A DNA stretch of 35,984 nt from Pseudomonas maioricensis (GTDB taxonomy: Bacteria > Pseudomonadota > Gammaproteobacteria > Pseudomonadales > Pseudomonadaceae). The notes beneath the pieces are model-generated. The model saw only the letters and a list, made by a program, of their open reading frames with translations, was not told where the DNA came from and did no database searches. Both the position numbers and the translations under genes were made by a program. The stretch is taken from contig NZ_LOHG01000007.1 in NCBI RefSeq assembly GCF_022790535.1, positions 140,217 to 176,200 of the forward strand. The letters are read 5' to 3'. Position 1 is the first letter of the stretch, and the number at the start of each line of letters is the position of its first letter. Positions 7,490 to 15,919 of this stretch are shown here, in pieces.

Positions 7490-7900
7490 TCAGTGCTTAT
7501 TGGCCTGAGCAGGCATGGCCAGCAGTTGCTTTTCCATGTTCCAGTCAAACGGCTCGTCGTTTTGCTCGGCTTCGTAGCGACGCTCTTCCAGCGACTGATA
7601 CAGCTCGATTTCTTCGTCAGGCATGAAGTGCAGGCAGTCACCGGCGAAGAACCAGAGCAGGTCGCGAGGCACCAGATGGGCGATTTGTGGGTAGCGCTGG
7701 ATCACCTGACACAGAATATCCTGGCCCAGATACTGGCTTTCGATAGGGTCTTGCGGCAGCAGGGTCAGCAGTTCGTCGAAGCGCTCCATGAACAAGGCAT
7801 GGCTTTCTTCGGGCACCTGCTCGGCCTCGCCCAGTGCGACCAGGATGCTGCGCAGATGTGCCAGCAGGTTCAGTTGGTGGTCGAGATTGGCGTCGGCCAT
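7490..7900 (-). CDS. Conserved hypothetical protein, PA2817 family
   Basis: The 136-residue cytoplasmic protein has no signal peptide or membrane segment. It is acidic and leucine-rich, with conserved-looking stretches HLVPRDLLWFFAGDCLHFMPDEEIE and SLEERRYEAE. I recognise it as the family of P. aeruginosa PA2817; no function is known. The ATG at 7900 (MADANLDHQLNLL) is chosen because AGGA lies suitably upstream; the open frame to 7987 would leave only 11 bp to the fadE stop. It follows fadE by 98 bp on the same strand, as in P. aeruginosa. Confidence 0.85.
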   Translation of the reverse strand: MADANLDHQLNLLAHLRSILVALGEAEQVPEESHALFMERFDELLTLLPQDPIESQYLGQDILCQVIQRYPQIAHLVPRDLLWFFAGDCLHFMPDEEIELYQSLEERRYEAEQNDEPFDWNMEKQLLAMPAQANKH

Positions 7901-7998
7901 GGGGCAATCCTCAAAGACAAAAAAACAGGCGCGAGAGTATAAAGCTCTGCGCGCCTGCTGTGGTGACGGACTGACCAGTTCCTTCAATCCTTCAGCTC

Positions 7999-10446
7999 TT
8001 AGCGAATTTTGCCTTCGCTCAGGGTCAGTTCTTCCTTGGCAAAGTCATCGACGTCGATGACTTTGCGTCGCGCCGCCTCGGCTGCCCGCAGCGTTTCGGC
8101 CTCGGCCGGTTGCAGCACGCTGGCATTGAGCGCTGCGTCGATGACGTGCTCGCCTGCTACCGGTTTGAACTGCCCGCCCTTGAAGGCCACGTGCAGCTTT
8201 TTGTGCAATGGTTGCGCAGCGTTCAACAGGTCGCTGGCGTGTTGCAGTGCGCCGACTGCGTCGTCAGGCGATTGCGGGCGGTAGCAGCCAGCCAGCAACT
8301 CTTCCAGGGTCGGATCGCCTTTGGCGCGGCCCAGCACAGCGGCAACCTGCGCATCCAGCTTGTCGGACGGGCCTTTGTGACGACGTCCGAACGGGAACAC
8401 CACAACGCGCAACAGAACGCCCAGTATGCGGTTCGGGAAGTTGCTCAACAGTTCATCCAGGGCGCGCTCGGACTCACCCAGTGCTTCTTCCATTGCCCAC
8501 TCAAAGACAGGTTGCAGATGCTCGGGGTAGCCCAGGTCGTGATAGCGCTTGAGTGCGGCCGACGCCAGATACAGATGGCTCAATACATCGCCCAGTCGCG
8601 CCGACAGACGCTCGCGACGTTTGAGTTCACCCCCCAGCAACATCATGCTCAGGTCGGCGAGCATGGCGAAGGCTGCAGCCTGGCGATTCAACGCCCGGTA
8701 GTAACCCTGGCTCAGGTGATCGCCTGGTGCCCTCTCGAAGTGGCCAAAGCCCAGATTGAGAATGAACGTACTGGCGGCGTTGCTCACGGCAAAGCCGATG
8801 TGTTTGAGCAGCAAACTGTCGAACTCGAGCAATGCCTGATCATGGTCTTCGCGACCAGCCAGGGCCATTTCCTTGAGCACGAACGGATGGCAGCGAATCG
8901 CGCCCTGGCCAAAGATCATCAGGTTACGCGACAGAATGTTCGCGCCTTCAACCGTGATGAATATCGGCGCTCCTTGCCAGTTGCGGCCCAGATAGTTGTT
9001 CGGGCCCATGATGATGCCCTTGCCGCCATGCACATCCATCGCGTGGGTAATGCACTCGCGGCCACGCTCGGTCAGGTGGTACTTGAGGATCGCCGACAGC
9101 ACTGACGGTTTCTCGCCAAGGTCTACCGCGTTGGCGGTGAGCATGCGCGCGCTGTCCATCAGCCACGCGTTGCCGCCGATCCGTGCCAGCGACTCCTGAA
9201 TGCCTTCAAAGGCTGACAGCGGAACATTGAACTGCTCACGTACCTGCGCATATTGGCCAGTCACCAGACTGGTGAACTTGGCAGCGCCGGTACCGACTGC
9301 TGGCAGGGAGATAGAGCGACCCACCGACAGGCAGTTCATCAGCATCATCCAGCCTTTGCCGAGCATTTCCTGACCACCAATCAGGTACTCCAACGGGATA
9401 AATACGTCTTTACCGGAATTGGGGCCGTTCATGAACGCCGCGCCGAGCGGCAAGTGCCGACGGCCGATTTCAACGCCCGGGGTGTCTGTCGGAATCAGCG
9501 CAAGGCTGATGCCCAGATCGACTTCTTCGCCCAGCAAATGCTCCGGGTCGTAGGCTTTGAACGCCAGGCCGAGGAGGGTGGCGACGGGGCCGAGGGTGAT
9601 GTAGCGCTTTTCCCAGTTCAGACGCAGGCCGATCACTTCTTCGCCCTGCCATTGGCCTTTGCAGATGATGCCGGTATCCGGCATAGCGCCAGCGTCGGAG
9701 CCTGCCAGCGGACCGGTCAGGGCGAAACACGGAATGTCATCGCCGCGAGCCAGACGCGGCAGGTAATGATTGCGTTGCTCGTCGGTGCCGTAATGCAGCA
9801 ACAGTTCGGCAGGGCCGAGGGAGTTGGGGACCATGACCGTGGAGGCCAGGTCGCCACTGCGGGTAGCCAGTTTCATTGCCACTTGTGAGTGGGCGTAAGC
9901 CGAGAAACCTTTGCCGCCGAACTCTTTAGGGATGATCAGGGCAAAGAAGCCGTGTTGTTTGATGTGTTCCCAGGCGTGTGGCGGCAGGTCCATGGCCTGA
10001 CCGATTTCCCAGTCGGTGACCATTGCGCACAGCTCTTCGGTGGGGCCGTCGATGAAGGCTTGTTCTTCTTCAGTGAGCTGGACTTTCGGATAGCTGAGCA
10101 GCAAGTCCCAATCGGGACGACCGCTGAACAGTTCGCCATCCCACCAGACAGTGCCTGCATCGATCGCATCGCGCTCGGTTTCAGACATGGGAGGCAACAC
10201 TTTTTTGAACCAGGTGAACATCGGCGCGGTGAAATGTTTGCGCCGCAGGTCCGGCAGCGCCAGCGGCAATGCCACGGCCAGTAGCAGGATCCAGAAGATC
10301 GCCATCAGCCAGACCGGTGCATGGCTGATGATGCCCATCGCCAGCAAGTAAACAGCGACCACGCCCAGCGCAGGCATGGGCGCGACGCGACGGTGCGCCA
10401 GCCAGGCGATGCCGACGACCAGAACCACAATCCACAACAACAGCAT
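7999..10446 (-). CDS. Acyl-CoA dehydrogenase FadE
   Basis: The 815-residue length matches the long FadE type (E. coli FadE is 814). The N terminus has a hydrophobic segment (LLLWIVVLVVGIAWLA) followed by two more (to about residue 70), anchoring the enzyme in the inner membrane. The catalytic acyl-CoA dehydrogenase domains follow at about residues 75-480, with PKEFGGKGFSAYAHS and ALTGPLAGSDAGAMPD as family landmarks, and VHGGKGIIMGPNNYLGR in the third domain. The remaining ~300 residues are the helical extension specific to FadE. It catalyses the first step of fatty-acid beta-oxidation, passing electrons to the ETF/quinone chain. GGAGG sits 7 bases before the ATG at 10446. Genes around it correspond to PA2811-PA2817. 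Confidence 0.95.
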   Translation of the reverse strand: MLLLWIVVLVVGIAWLAHRRVAPMPALGVVAVYLLAMGIISHAPVWLMAIFWILLLAVALPLALPDLRRKHFTAPMFTWFKKVLPPMSETERDAIDAGTVWWDGELFSGRPDWDLLLSYPKVQLTEEEQAFIDGPTEELCAMVTDWEIGQAMDLPPHAWEHIKQHGFFALIIPKEFGGKGFSAYAHSQVAMKLATRSGDLASTVMVPNSLGPAELLLHYGTDEQRNHYLPRLARGDDIPCFALTGPLAGSDAGAMPDTGIICKGQWQGEEVIGLRLNWEKRYITLGPVATLLGLAFKAYDPEHLLGEEVDLGISLALIPTDTPGVEIGRRHLPLGAAFMNGPNSGKDVFIPLEYLIGGQEMLGKGWMMLMNCLSVGRSISLPAVGTGAAKFTSLVTGQYAQVREQFNVPLSAFEGIQESLARIGGNAWLMDSARMLTANAVDLGEKPSVLSAILKYHLTERGRECITHAMDVHGGKGIIMGPNNYLGRNWQGAPIFITVEGANILSRNLMIFGQGAIRCHPFVLKEMALAGREDHDQALLEFDSLLLKHIGFAVSNAASTFILNLGFGHFERAPGDHLSQGYYRALNRQAAAFAMLADLSMMLLGGELKRRERLSARLGDVLSHLYLASAALKRYHDLGYPEHLQPVFEWAMEEALGESERALDELLSNFPNRILGVLLRVVVFPFGRRHKGPSDKLDAQVAAVLGRAKGDPTLEELLAGCYRPQSPDDAVGALQHASDLLNAAQPLHKKLHVAFKGGQFKPVAGEHVIDAALNASVLQPAEAETLRAAEAARRKVIDVDDFAKEELTLSEGKIR

Positions 10447-10586
10447 AAGTAATCCTCCGTGATGACAGCAGCGAGCAGCCACTATCAAGAGCCGGGGCGT
10501 GTTCCGTCAAGGACGGTACCCGAGCGAGTGCATGGATAGTGACCCTGGCGGGGGGAGGGAGTTTCACTGCCTAATCCGTTGACCAT

Positions 10587-10703
10587 CTGGAATGCATTCT
10601 TGTGGGAGCGGTGCTTGCCCGCGATAAGGCTGGACGCAATTCACTTTAGATTGCATCGACCCTATCGCGGGCAAGCACCGCTCCCACAAGACCAGCATTC
10701 CAG
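10587..10703. repeat. REPIN, GTGGGAGCGG family, perfect 28-bp arms
   Basis: Arms at 10599-10626 and 10663-10690 are perfectly complementary over 28 bp (TGTGGGAGCGGTGCTTGCCC core) around a 36-bp spacer. The symmetry extends outward with CTGGAATGC at 10587-10595 and GCATTCCAG at 10695-10703. It occupies most of the 345-bp gap between the divergent fadE and glutathione-transferase genes; I see no other gene in that gap. Confidence 0.92.
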
Positions 10704-10791
10704 CAAGTCAACATAGAGATCTCCACACAAAGCACCGCCCACAGGACTGTATTTCAGGTCTATCCTGTCGCCCATCTTCAAGGAGAAAACA

Positions 10792-11415
10792 ATGCTGAAA
10801 ATCTGGGGTCGGAAAAACTCTTCCAACGTGCGCAAGGCACTCTGGATTGCTGAAGAGCTGGGCTTGCAATACGAGGCCCTCGATGCAGGCGGGGCATTTG
10901 GCCTAGTGGACGGTGCTGACTATCGCGCAAAGAACCCCAACGGTCGTATCCCGATGATCGAAGACGGTGACTTTGTGCTCTGGGAGTCCAACGCCATCGT
11001 GCGTTATCTGGCGGCCCGCCATGCGCCTGATTCGGCTCTGTATCCTGCTGACGTGCAGCAGCGTGCGACTGCCGATAAGTGGATGGACTGGACCACGTCG
11101 ACCTTTGCAGGCCCGTTTCGCGATGTGTTCTGGGGCGTACTGCGAACGCCACCCGAGCAGCAGGACTGGGTACAGATCAATGGTGCGATCAAAACCTTGC
11201 AGAGCCTGTTGGTGGTTGTCGATGAGGCCCTGACGAAACAGCCTTACCTGTCCGGCGCCGAATTCGGCATGGGCGACATCCCGCTGGGCAGCTTTATTTA
11301 CGCCTGGTTCGAAATGCCGATTGAACGACCTGCCATGCCACACCTCGAAAGCTGGTATGAGCGGCTTAAAGCCCGGCCTGCCTATCAGGCAGCGGTCATG
11401 ACCGCGCTCACTTGA
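10792..11415 (+). CDS. Glutathione S-transferase family protein
   Basis: The 207-residue protein has the two-domain glutathione transferase fold. The thioredoxin-like N-terminal domain (about 1-80) contains the start LKIWGRKNSSNVRKALWIAEELG, with Ser/Asn-Arg at the usual catalytic position, the cis-proline loop NGRIPMIEDGDFVLWESNAI, and YLAARH at its end. A helical C-terminal domain follows (about 90-200). The natural substrate is unknown. AAGGAG precedes the ATG by 6 bases. It is divergent from fadE and lies ahead of the ABC-2 exporter genes, the PA2813-PA2811 order. It probably has its own transcript, since a 155-bp gap separates it from the next gene. Confidence 0.9.
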   Translation: MLKIWGRKNSSNVRKALWIAEELGLQYEALDAGGAFGLVDGADYRAKNPNGRIPMIEDGDFVLWESNAIVRYLAARHAPDSALYPADVQQRATADKWMDWTTSTFAGPFRDVFWGVLRTPPEQQDWVQINGAIKTLQSLLVVVDEALTKQPYLSGAEFGMGDIPLGSFIYAWFEMPIERPAMPHLESWYERLKARPAYQAAVMTALT

Positions 11416-11477
11416 CCGAGTTAGATGAGCCGCGTCGATAGGTACTATCAATAGATCGCGCTGTACTTGAACGGTCC

Positions 11478-11502
11478 GGCCAAGCACCATTGCGGTGCTG
11501 GC
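11478..11502 (+). other. Hairpin downstream of the glutathione transferase gene
   Basis: AGCACC-ATTGC-GGTGCT forms a stem that extends with GCC/GGC past a bulged A. There is no T-run after it, so it is at best a weak or processed transcript end before the ABC exporter genes. Confidence 0.3.
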
Positions 11503-11570
11503 TGGAGTTGTAATCAGGTGTGTCAGCCCTCATCTATATCCCCTATTTCTTCACTGGTAATTTTTCCGAT

Positions 11571-12503
11571 ATGAGTTCTGCTCTATCCATCCGGCAGCTA
11601 ACCAAAACCTACGGCAACGGTTTCCAGGCCCTGAGTGGTATCGATCTGGACGTCGCTGAAGGTGACTTTTTTGCCTTGCTCGGCCCTAATGGCGCGGGCA
11701 AATCCACCACCATCGGCATCATCTCGACCCTGGTCAACAAGTCCGGCGGTACGGTGAATATCTTCGGTCATGACCTGGACCGCGAACCCGCGGCGCTCAA
11801 GCGCTGCATCGGCGTGGTGCCTCAGGAATTCAATTTCAATCAGTTCGAGAAAGCCTTCGACATTGTCGTGACCCAGGCCGGTTACTACGGCATCCCGCTG
11901 AAGGTCGCCAAGGAACGCGCCGAGCAATACCTGACCCAGTTAGGGCTGTGGGACAAACGTGACGTGCCGTCGCGCTCTCTGTCCGGCGGTATGAAGCGTC
12001 GCTTGATGATTGCTCGCGCGCTGATTCATCAGCCGCGCCTGCTGATCCTCGATGAGCCGACTGCGGGTGTTGATATCGAACTGCGGCGCTCGATGTGGTC
12101 GTTCCTCACGGAGCTGAACGAGCAGGGCACGACCATTATTCTCACCACTCACTACCTGGAGGAGGCTGAGCAGCTGTGCCGCAACATCGGCATCATCGAT
12201 CACGGGGTGATCGTTGAAAATACCGGCATGAAGCAGTTGCTCAACAAGATGACGGTGGAAACCTTCCTGCTTGATCTGAAGCACGAGTATCAGGTCGCGC
12301 CACAGTTGATCGGCTATCCCTGCGAACTGATCGACAGCCATACGCTGGAGGTCCAGGTCGACAAGACCATCGGCATCACCGCTCTGTTTGGCCAGTTGGC
12401 CGCGCAGAACATCGAAGTGCTGAGCCTGCGCAACAAAACCAATCGCCTTGAGGAGTTGTTCGTGTCACTGGTGGAAAAAAATCTGGCGAAGGTGGCAGTA
12501 TGA
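11571..12503 (+). CDS. ABC-2-type exporter ATP-binding protein
   Basis: The 310-residue ATPase has Walker A GPNGAGKST (residues 38-46), the Q-loop region VVPQEFNFNQFE, the signature LSGGMKRR (about 136-143), Walker B LLILDEPTAGVD and the H-loop TTHYLEEAE. The C-terminal ~75 residues are the extension typical of DrrA/NodI-type exporters. ATG 11571 (MSSALSIRQLTKTYG) is preferred to the in-frame GTG at 11520 because it fits the family start, although no good Shine-Dalgarno is visible. Its stop overlaps the permease start (ATGA, 12500-12503). The substrate is unknown; homologues correspond to PA2812. Confidence 0.92.
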   Translation: MSSALSIRQLTKTYGNGFQALSGIDLDVAEGDFFALLGPNGAGKSTTIGIISTLVNKSGGTVNIFGHDLDREPAALKRCIGVVPQEFNFNQFEKAFDIVVTQAGYYGIPLKVAKERAEQYLTQLGLWDKRDVPSRSLSGGMKRRLMIARALIHQPRLLILDEPTAGVDIELRRSMWSFLTELNEQGTTIILTTHYLEEAEQLCRNIGIIDHGVIVENTGMKQLLNKMTVETFLLDLKHEYQVAPQLIGYPCELIDSHTLEVQVDKTIGITALFGQLAAQNIEVLSLRNKTNRLEELFVSLVEKNLAKVAV

Positions 12504-13291
12504 GCAACGAAACGACTTCCGAGCTGCGCCCGAACCTGATTGCCCTGAACACGATCGTCTATCGCGAAATACGTCGCTTCATGCGTATCTGGCCACAGAC
12601 CTTGCTGCCGCCAGCGATCACCATGGTTTTGTATTTCGTGATCTTCGGCAACCTGATCGGCCGTCAGATCGGCGACATGGGTGGCTTCACCTACATGCAG
12701 TACATCGTGCCGGGGCTGATCATGATGTCGGTGATCACCAACTCATACGGCAACGTGGTTTCCAGTTTCTTCGGTGCCAAGTTCCAGCGCTCGGTGGAAG
12801 AGTTGATGGTCTCGCCGGTTTCGCCCCACACCATATTGATCGGCTACGTACTGGGCGGTGTGCTGCGTGGGCTGGCTGTAGGCGTTATCGTGACGATCCT
12901 GTCGATGTTCTTCACTGATCTGCAGGTCCACCATCTGGGCGTGACCATTGTCGTAGTGCTGCTGACCGCGACGATCTTTTCGCTGCTGGGTTTCATCAAC
13001 GCAGTATTTGCGCGCAACTTCGACGATATCTCGATTATCCCGACCTTCGTGCTGACCCCACTGACGTACCTGGGCGGCGTGTTCTACTCCATCAGCCTGC
13101 TGCCGCCGTTCTGGCAGACCGTGTCGCTGGCCAACCCGGTACTGCACATGGTCAACGCGTTCCGTTACGGCATTCTGGGTGTTTCGGATATCCGTATCAG
13201 CATCGCCATGGCGTTCATGGTCATCGCGACTATCGTGCTGTATCTCGGATGTGCGCGGCTGCTGGTGAGCGGGCGCGGGATGCGCTCTTAA
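12500..13291 (+). CDS. ABC-2-type exporter permease
   Basis: The 263-residue inner-membrane protein has six expected transmembrane segments, starting with LLPPAITMVLYFVIFGNLIG, then YMQYIVPGLIMMSVITN, the VIVTILSMFF and IVVVLLTATIFSLLGFINA segments, PTFVLTPLTYLGGVFYSI and a last IAMAFMVIATIVLYLG. The segment GVFYSISLLPPFWQTVSLANPVLHMVNAFRYGILG is typical of ABC-2 membrane proteins (NodJ/DrrB type). It pairs with the ATPase encoded just upstream with a 4-bp overlap; two copies of each subunit should form the exporter. The cargo cannot be told from sequence. Confidence 0.92.
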   Translation: MSNETTSELRPNLIALNTIVYREIRRFMRIWPQTLLPPAITMVLYFVIFGNLIGRQIGDMGGFTYMQYIVPGLIMMSVITNSYGNVVSSFFGAKFQRSVEELMVSPVSPHTILIGYVLGGVLRGLAVGVIVTILSMFFTDLQVHHLGVTIVVVLLTATIFSLLGFINAVFARNFDDISIIPTFVLTPLTYLGGVFYSISLLPPFWQTVSLANPVLHMVNAFRYGILGVSDIRISIAMAFMVIATIVLYLGCARLLVSGRGMRS

Positions 13292-13316
13292 TAGACTCGG
13301 GATTGAAGCATTTTTT

Positions 13317-13346
13317 TGTGGGAGCAGACCAAGCTCTGCTCCCACA
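13317..13346. repeat. Compact REP hairpin
   Basis: TGTGGGAGCAGA (13317-13328) and TCTGCTCCCACA (13335-13346) are perfectly complementary over 12 bp with the loop CCAAGC. It looks like the two ends of the GTGGGAGC/AGACCAAGC composite element joined without the interior. Seven T's precede it on the plus strand, on the wrong side for a plus-strand terminator. It sits between the ABC permease gene and arfB. Confidence 0.88.
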
Positions 13347-13381
13347 GGGTATGCACTGTTCCAAGGTAATGTGAAAACACC

Positions 13382-13795
13382 ATGCTGGTAATCTCCAACA
13401 ATGTGCACCTACCGGATGCCGAAATCGAATTGACTGCCATCCGTGCCCAGGGCGCGGGTGGACAGAACGTCAATAAGGTTTCCAGTGCGGTGCACCTGCG
13501 TTTCGACATCAACGCTTCATCGCTGCCGCCGTTCTACAAAGAGCGGTTGCTGGCGCTGCGTGATAGCCGGATTACCAGCGAAGGCGTGCTTGTGCTCAAA
13601 GCTCAGCAGTACCGTACCCAAGAGCAGAACCGCGCTGATGCGCTGGAGCGTCTGACCGAGCTGATCATCAGTGCAACCAAGGTCGAGAAGAAGCGTAGGC
13701 CGACCAAGCCAACGCTGGGTTCCAAGACCCGCCGTCTGGAGTCCAAGACCAAGCGCGGCTCGATCAAGGCCGGCCGCGGCAAAGTGGATTTCTGA
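13382..13795 (+). CDS. Alternative ribosome-rescue factor ArfB (peptidyl-tRNA hydrolase)
   Basis: The 137-residue protein has the release-factor GGQ motif in [21 protein letters not shown] (GGQ at residues 26-28) and a strongly basic, disordered C-terminal tail (KKRRPTKP to KAGRGKVDF). That tail enters the empty mRNA channel of a stalled ribosome while GGQ hydrolyses the peptidyl-tRNA. Length and tail match ArfB/YaeJ (about 140 residues). The stop codon is directly abutted by the stop of the convergent MFS gene. No strong Shine-Dalgarno precedes the ATG. Confidence 0.95.
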   Translation: MLVISNNVHLPDAEIELTAIRAQGAGGQNVNKVSSAVHLRFDINASSLPPFYKERLLALRDSRITSEGVLVLKAQQYRTQEQNRADALERLTELIISATKVEKKRRPTKPTLGSKTRRLESKTKRGSIKAGRGKVDF

Positions 13796-15004
13796 TCAGG
13801 CGCTATGTAGGCGCGCTGCCTTGGCCTGCTTGTAAAGCCAGACGCTCAGCGCCAGACCGCTGAGAGAGGCAAGCGCGGCGAACAGGAAGATCGAGGCAAA
13901 GCCAAAGCCTGCCGCCACCGCCCCGGCTACCGGGCCGGTGATCCCCAGTGACAAGTCGATGAACAGCGAATAAGCGCCTACTGCTGCGCCCCTGCTGGAG
14001 GCGGGCACCAGATTCACGGCTTCGACTCCCAAGGCCGGGAACACCAGCGAGAAGCCAAAACCGGTCAGCGCCGCGCCTGCCAGAGCCAGCTCCGGCGACG
14101 GCGCCATCCACAATAGCAGCAGGCCAAGGCTTTCAACGCTCAGGCAGCCGATCGCCACCTTGAAACCGCCGATTCGATTGATCATGTTGCCGAACAACAA
14201 CCGCGCACCGATAAACGACGCGCCGAACAGGCTCAAACACAACACGGCGTTCGGCCAGTTATGGCTGTTGTAGTACAGCGTGATGAAAGTAGCGATGGTG
14301 CCAAAGCCGATAGACCCCAGCGCCAGGCCCATGCCATGGGGAAAGACTTTACCCAGTACGTGGATAAACGGCATGCGCTCGCCATGTACGATCGGTACGG
14401 CTTCTTTATTCCAGGCCAGTTTCAATCCGAGCAGGGCTAGCAGGATGATGCTCACGCCCATGCTCCACAGCCCCAACGTGCTGACCAGCATTACCCCCAG
14501 CGGCGCGCCGATGGCCAGTGCGCCGTAGCTGGCAATGCCATTCCAGGAAATGACTTTGGCGGTGTTCTGCGCGCCGACGCGTCCGATGCCCCAGCCGATC
14601 GACCCGGAACCCACCAGACTCTCGGCACTGCCCAATACCAGTCGGCCGAAGAACAGGCTGACCAGGCTGACCACGGGCCATGCCTGCAACCAGCTCGACA
14701 GCAGCATGAACACGCCGCTCAATCCACAACCGGCAAGCCCGAACAGCACGGCTTTCTTGGGCCCGAGGTTATCGATTATCCGTCCGGCGTACGGGCGACT
14801 GAGCAGGGTAGCCAGATACTGCACGCTGATCACCAGCCCCGCTGTGACCGCGCCAAACCCCAGGTCGGTGTGGACATAACCCGGGAGTACCGCCAACGGT
14901 ATACCGACATTCAGGTAACCGATGAACGTGAACATGACGATGGAGACGACTTGCAGAGTGACGGCCATGGGGCGTTGCGAATCACTGCTTGGTGTATCAG
15001 GCAT
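13796..15004 (-). CDS. MFS transporter, YhhS family
   Basis: A 402-residue, 12-segment major facilitator. It closely resembles E. coli YhhS in recognisable blocks: [72 protein letters not shown] and [15 protein letters not shown]. YhhS-type proteins are inner-membrane effluxers or sugar/small-molecule exporters of uncertain cargo. The start is uncertain: ATG 15004 ([10 protein letters not shown]) fits the family, and a GTG at 15019 in the same frame is possible; neither has a good Shine-Dalgarno. It is convergent with arfB with no gap between the two stop codons. Confidence 0.9.
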   Translation of the reverse strand: MPDTPSSDSQRPMAVTLQVVSIVMFTFIGYLNVGIPLAVLPGYVHTDLGFGAVTAGLVISVQYLATLLSRPYAGRIIDNLGPKKAVLFGLAGCGLSGVFMLLSSWLQAWPVVSLVSLFFGRLVLGSAESLVGSGSIGWGIGRVGAQNTAKVISWNGIASYGALAIGAPLGVMLVSTLGLWSMGVSIILLALLGLKLAWNKEAVPIVHGERMPFIHVLGKVFPHGMGLALGSIGFGTIATFITLYYNSHNWPNAVLCLSLFGASFIGARLLFGNMINRIGGFKVAIGCLSVESLGLLLLWMAPSPELALAGAALTGFGFSLVFPALGVEAVNLVPASSRGAAVGAYSLFIDLSLGITGPVAGAVAAGFGFASIFLFAALASLSGLALSVWLYKQAKAARLHSA

Positions 15005-15171
15005 GAGTAAGCGGTCCACGATAACGGCGGGAAATCAAACGGGTGCTGCGGATCGAATCGAACCTTAGCAAGCTAACCAAGTGCTCAATGATAGCGGCGA
15101 ACGAGCGCTGGGCTTGAGGTCTGCTTAAAAAAAATTCGGGCGAAGGTATTCGATCAGGGAGGTACAACGAC

Positions 15172-15354
15172 TTACTGAGGCTGTTCGGGCGCGACCAGTT
15201 GTGTCGTCACCAGCGCGGCAAGGGCGTTTTCCTGATTGCCGAAGCGGTCGAGCAGGGCTTGCTTCTTTTCCGGGCTCAACTGCGCCCAGATTTTGATCAT
15301 GAGTTCGGCGGTGCCGATCAGGGTATTGGCTTGTGCTTCGTTGAAATCTTTCAT
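15172..15354 (-). CDS. Small hypothetical protein, 60 residues
   Basis: The frame encodes a soluble, helical-looking protein beginning MKDFNEAQANTLIGTAELM and containing QLSPEKKQALLDRFGNQENALAALV. There is no signal peptide or membrane segment. The regular leucine/alanine pattern and charged turns look like a real protein, not chance translation. The Shine-Dalgarno is weak (AGG about 8 bases before the ATG). It follows the 46-codon gene on the same strand, 80 bp away, with a 12-bp inverted repeat between them. I do not recognise the family. Confidence 0.65.
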   Translation of the reverse strand: MKDFNEAQANTLIGTAELMIKIWAQLSPEKKQALLDRFGNQENALAALVTTQLVAPEQPQ

Positions 15355-15376
15355 CTGCAGCCTGTGGTCATCGGCA

Positions 15377-15425
15377 TTTCAGACGTATGAAAACACAGCG
15401 AGGCTGGTTTCCGATACGTCTGAAA
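15377..15425. promoter_or_regulatory. 12-bp inverted repeat between the two small genes
   Basis: TTTCAGACGTAT (15377-15388) and ATACGTCTGAAA (15414-15425) are perfectly complementary, 25 bp apart. It lies about 20-70 bp upstream of the 60-residue gene and just after the stop of the 46-residue gene. There is no T-run after either arm in the reading direction of these genes, so an operator for a dimeric regulator, or an mRNA hairpin, is more likely than a terminator. Confidence 0.6.
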
Positions 15426-15434
15426 AAATCACCC

Positions 15435-15575
15435 TCAGTCTTCGCTGGAGGCTTGCTGGCTTTGTTCGGCCTGTACACCGGCTTTCATTTCAGCCGGTTG
15501 ACCGAGTTCCAGTTGAGCCAGTGTCGATTGCTCAGGCTCTTTCTGGCCAGGGGGGAAGTTAGGGATTTCATGCAT
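15435..15575 (-). CDS. Small acidic Gln/Glu-rich protein, 46 residues
   Basis: A short frame opens with MHEIPNFPPGQKEPEQ and ends in QSQQASSED. It is preceded by a strong AAGGAG 8 bases before the ATG, the best translation signal in this neighbourhood. The protein is acidic, rich in Gln, Glu and Ala, and has no hydrophobic segment, so it is probably cytoplasmic and largely disordered. The opposite-strand frame here has no ribosome binding site. It may be co-transcribed with the 60-residue gene downstream. I do not recognise the family and make no functional claim. Confidence 0.65.
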   Translation of the reverse strand: MHEIPNFPPGQKEPEQSTLAQLELGQPAEMKAGVQAEQSQQASSED

Positions 15576-15790
15576 TTTCAATGCTCCTTGCACAAGTTTT
15601 TTAGTTGCTGGGCAGAACCAGTGCTTCTAAAAAGCTTGGGCAGGATACAGCAGGAAAAATGACAAACAGACTTTTATCTCGACCGTTGGTCATGTACGGA
15701 AACAAAAACCGGGTTTTATTGTCCCGAGTCATGGCGAGTATTTCAGGCCGACAGGTCAGCTACTTGCCGACTTGATTTGCAACGCAATCT

Positions 15791-15893
15791 TGTGGGAGCA
15801 GGGCTTGCCCGCGATGCATGAGATGCAGGCAGACGACATACCGCGTTATCGTTTATCGTCGGAATGCCGCCTAGACCAAGCCCAGCTCCCACA
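15791..15893. repeat. Composite ~103-bp inverted-repeat element, second copy
   Basis: End arms TGTGGGAGCAGGGCTTG (15791-15807) and CAAGCCCAGCTCCCACA (15877-15893) are complementary with one mismatch. Interior segments (GCCCGCGA after the left arm; GTCGGAATGCCGCC then TAGACCAAGCC before the right arm) parallel those of the element at 1311-1413. It lies in the 344-bp gap between the 46-codon gene and the end of phhB; I see no other gene in that gap. Confidence 0.82.
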
Positions 15894-15919
15894 GGTATTG
15901 ACGTCAGCCTGAGAAATTT

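Noticed and set aside
13311..13346. Intrinsic terminator after the ABC permease gene
   Set aside because: The T-run precedes the hairpin on the plus strand, so on neither strand does a T-run follow the stem.
15387..15662. 91-codon plus-strand frame
   Set aside because: It lacks a ribosome binding site and lies opposite the 46-codon gene, which has a strong one.
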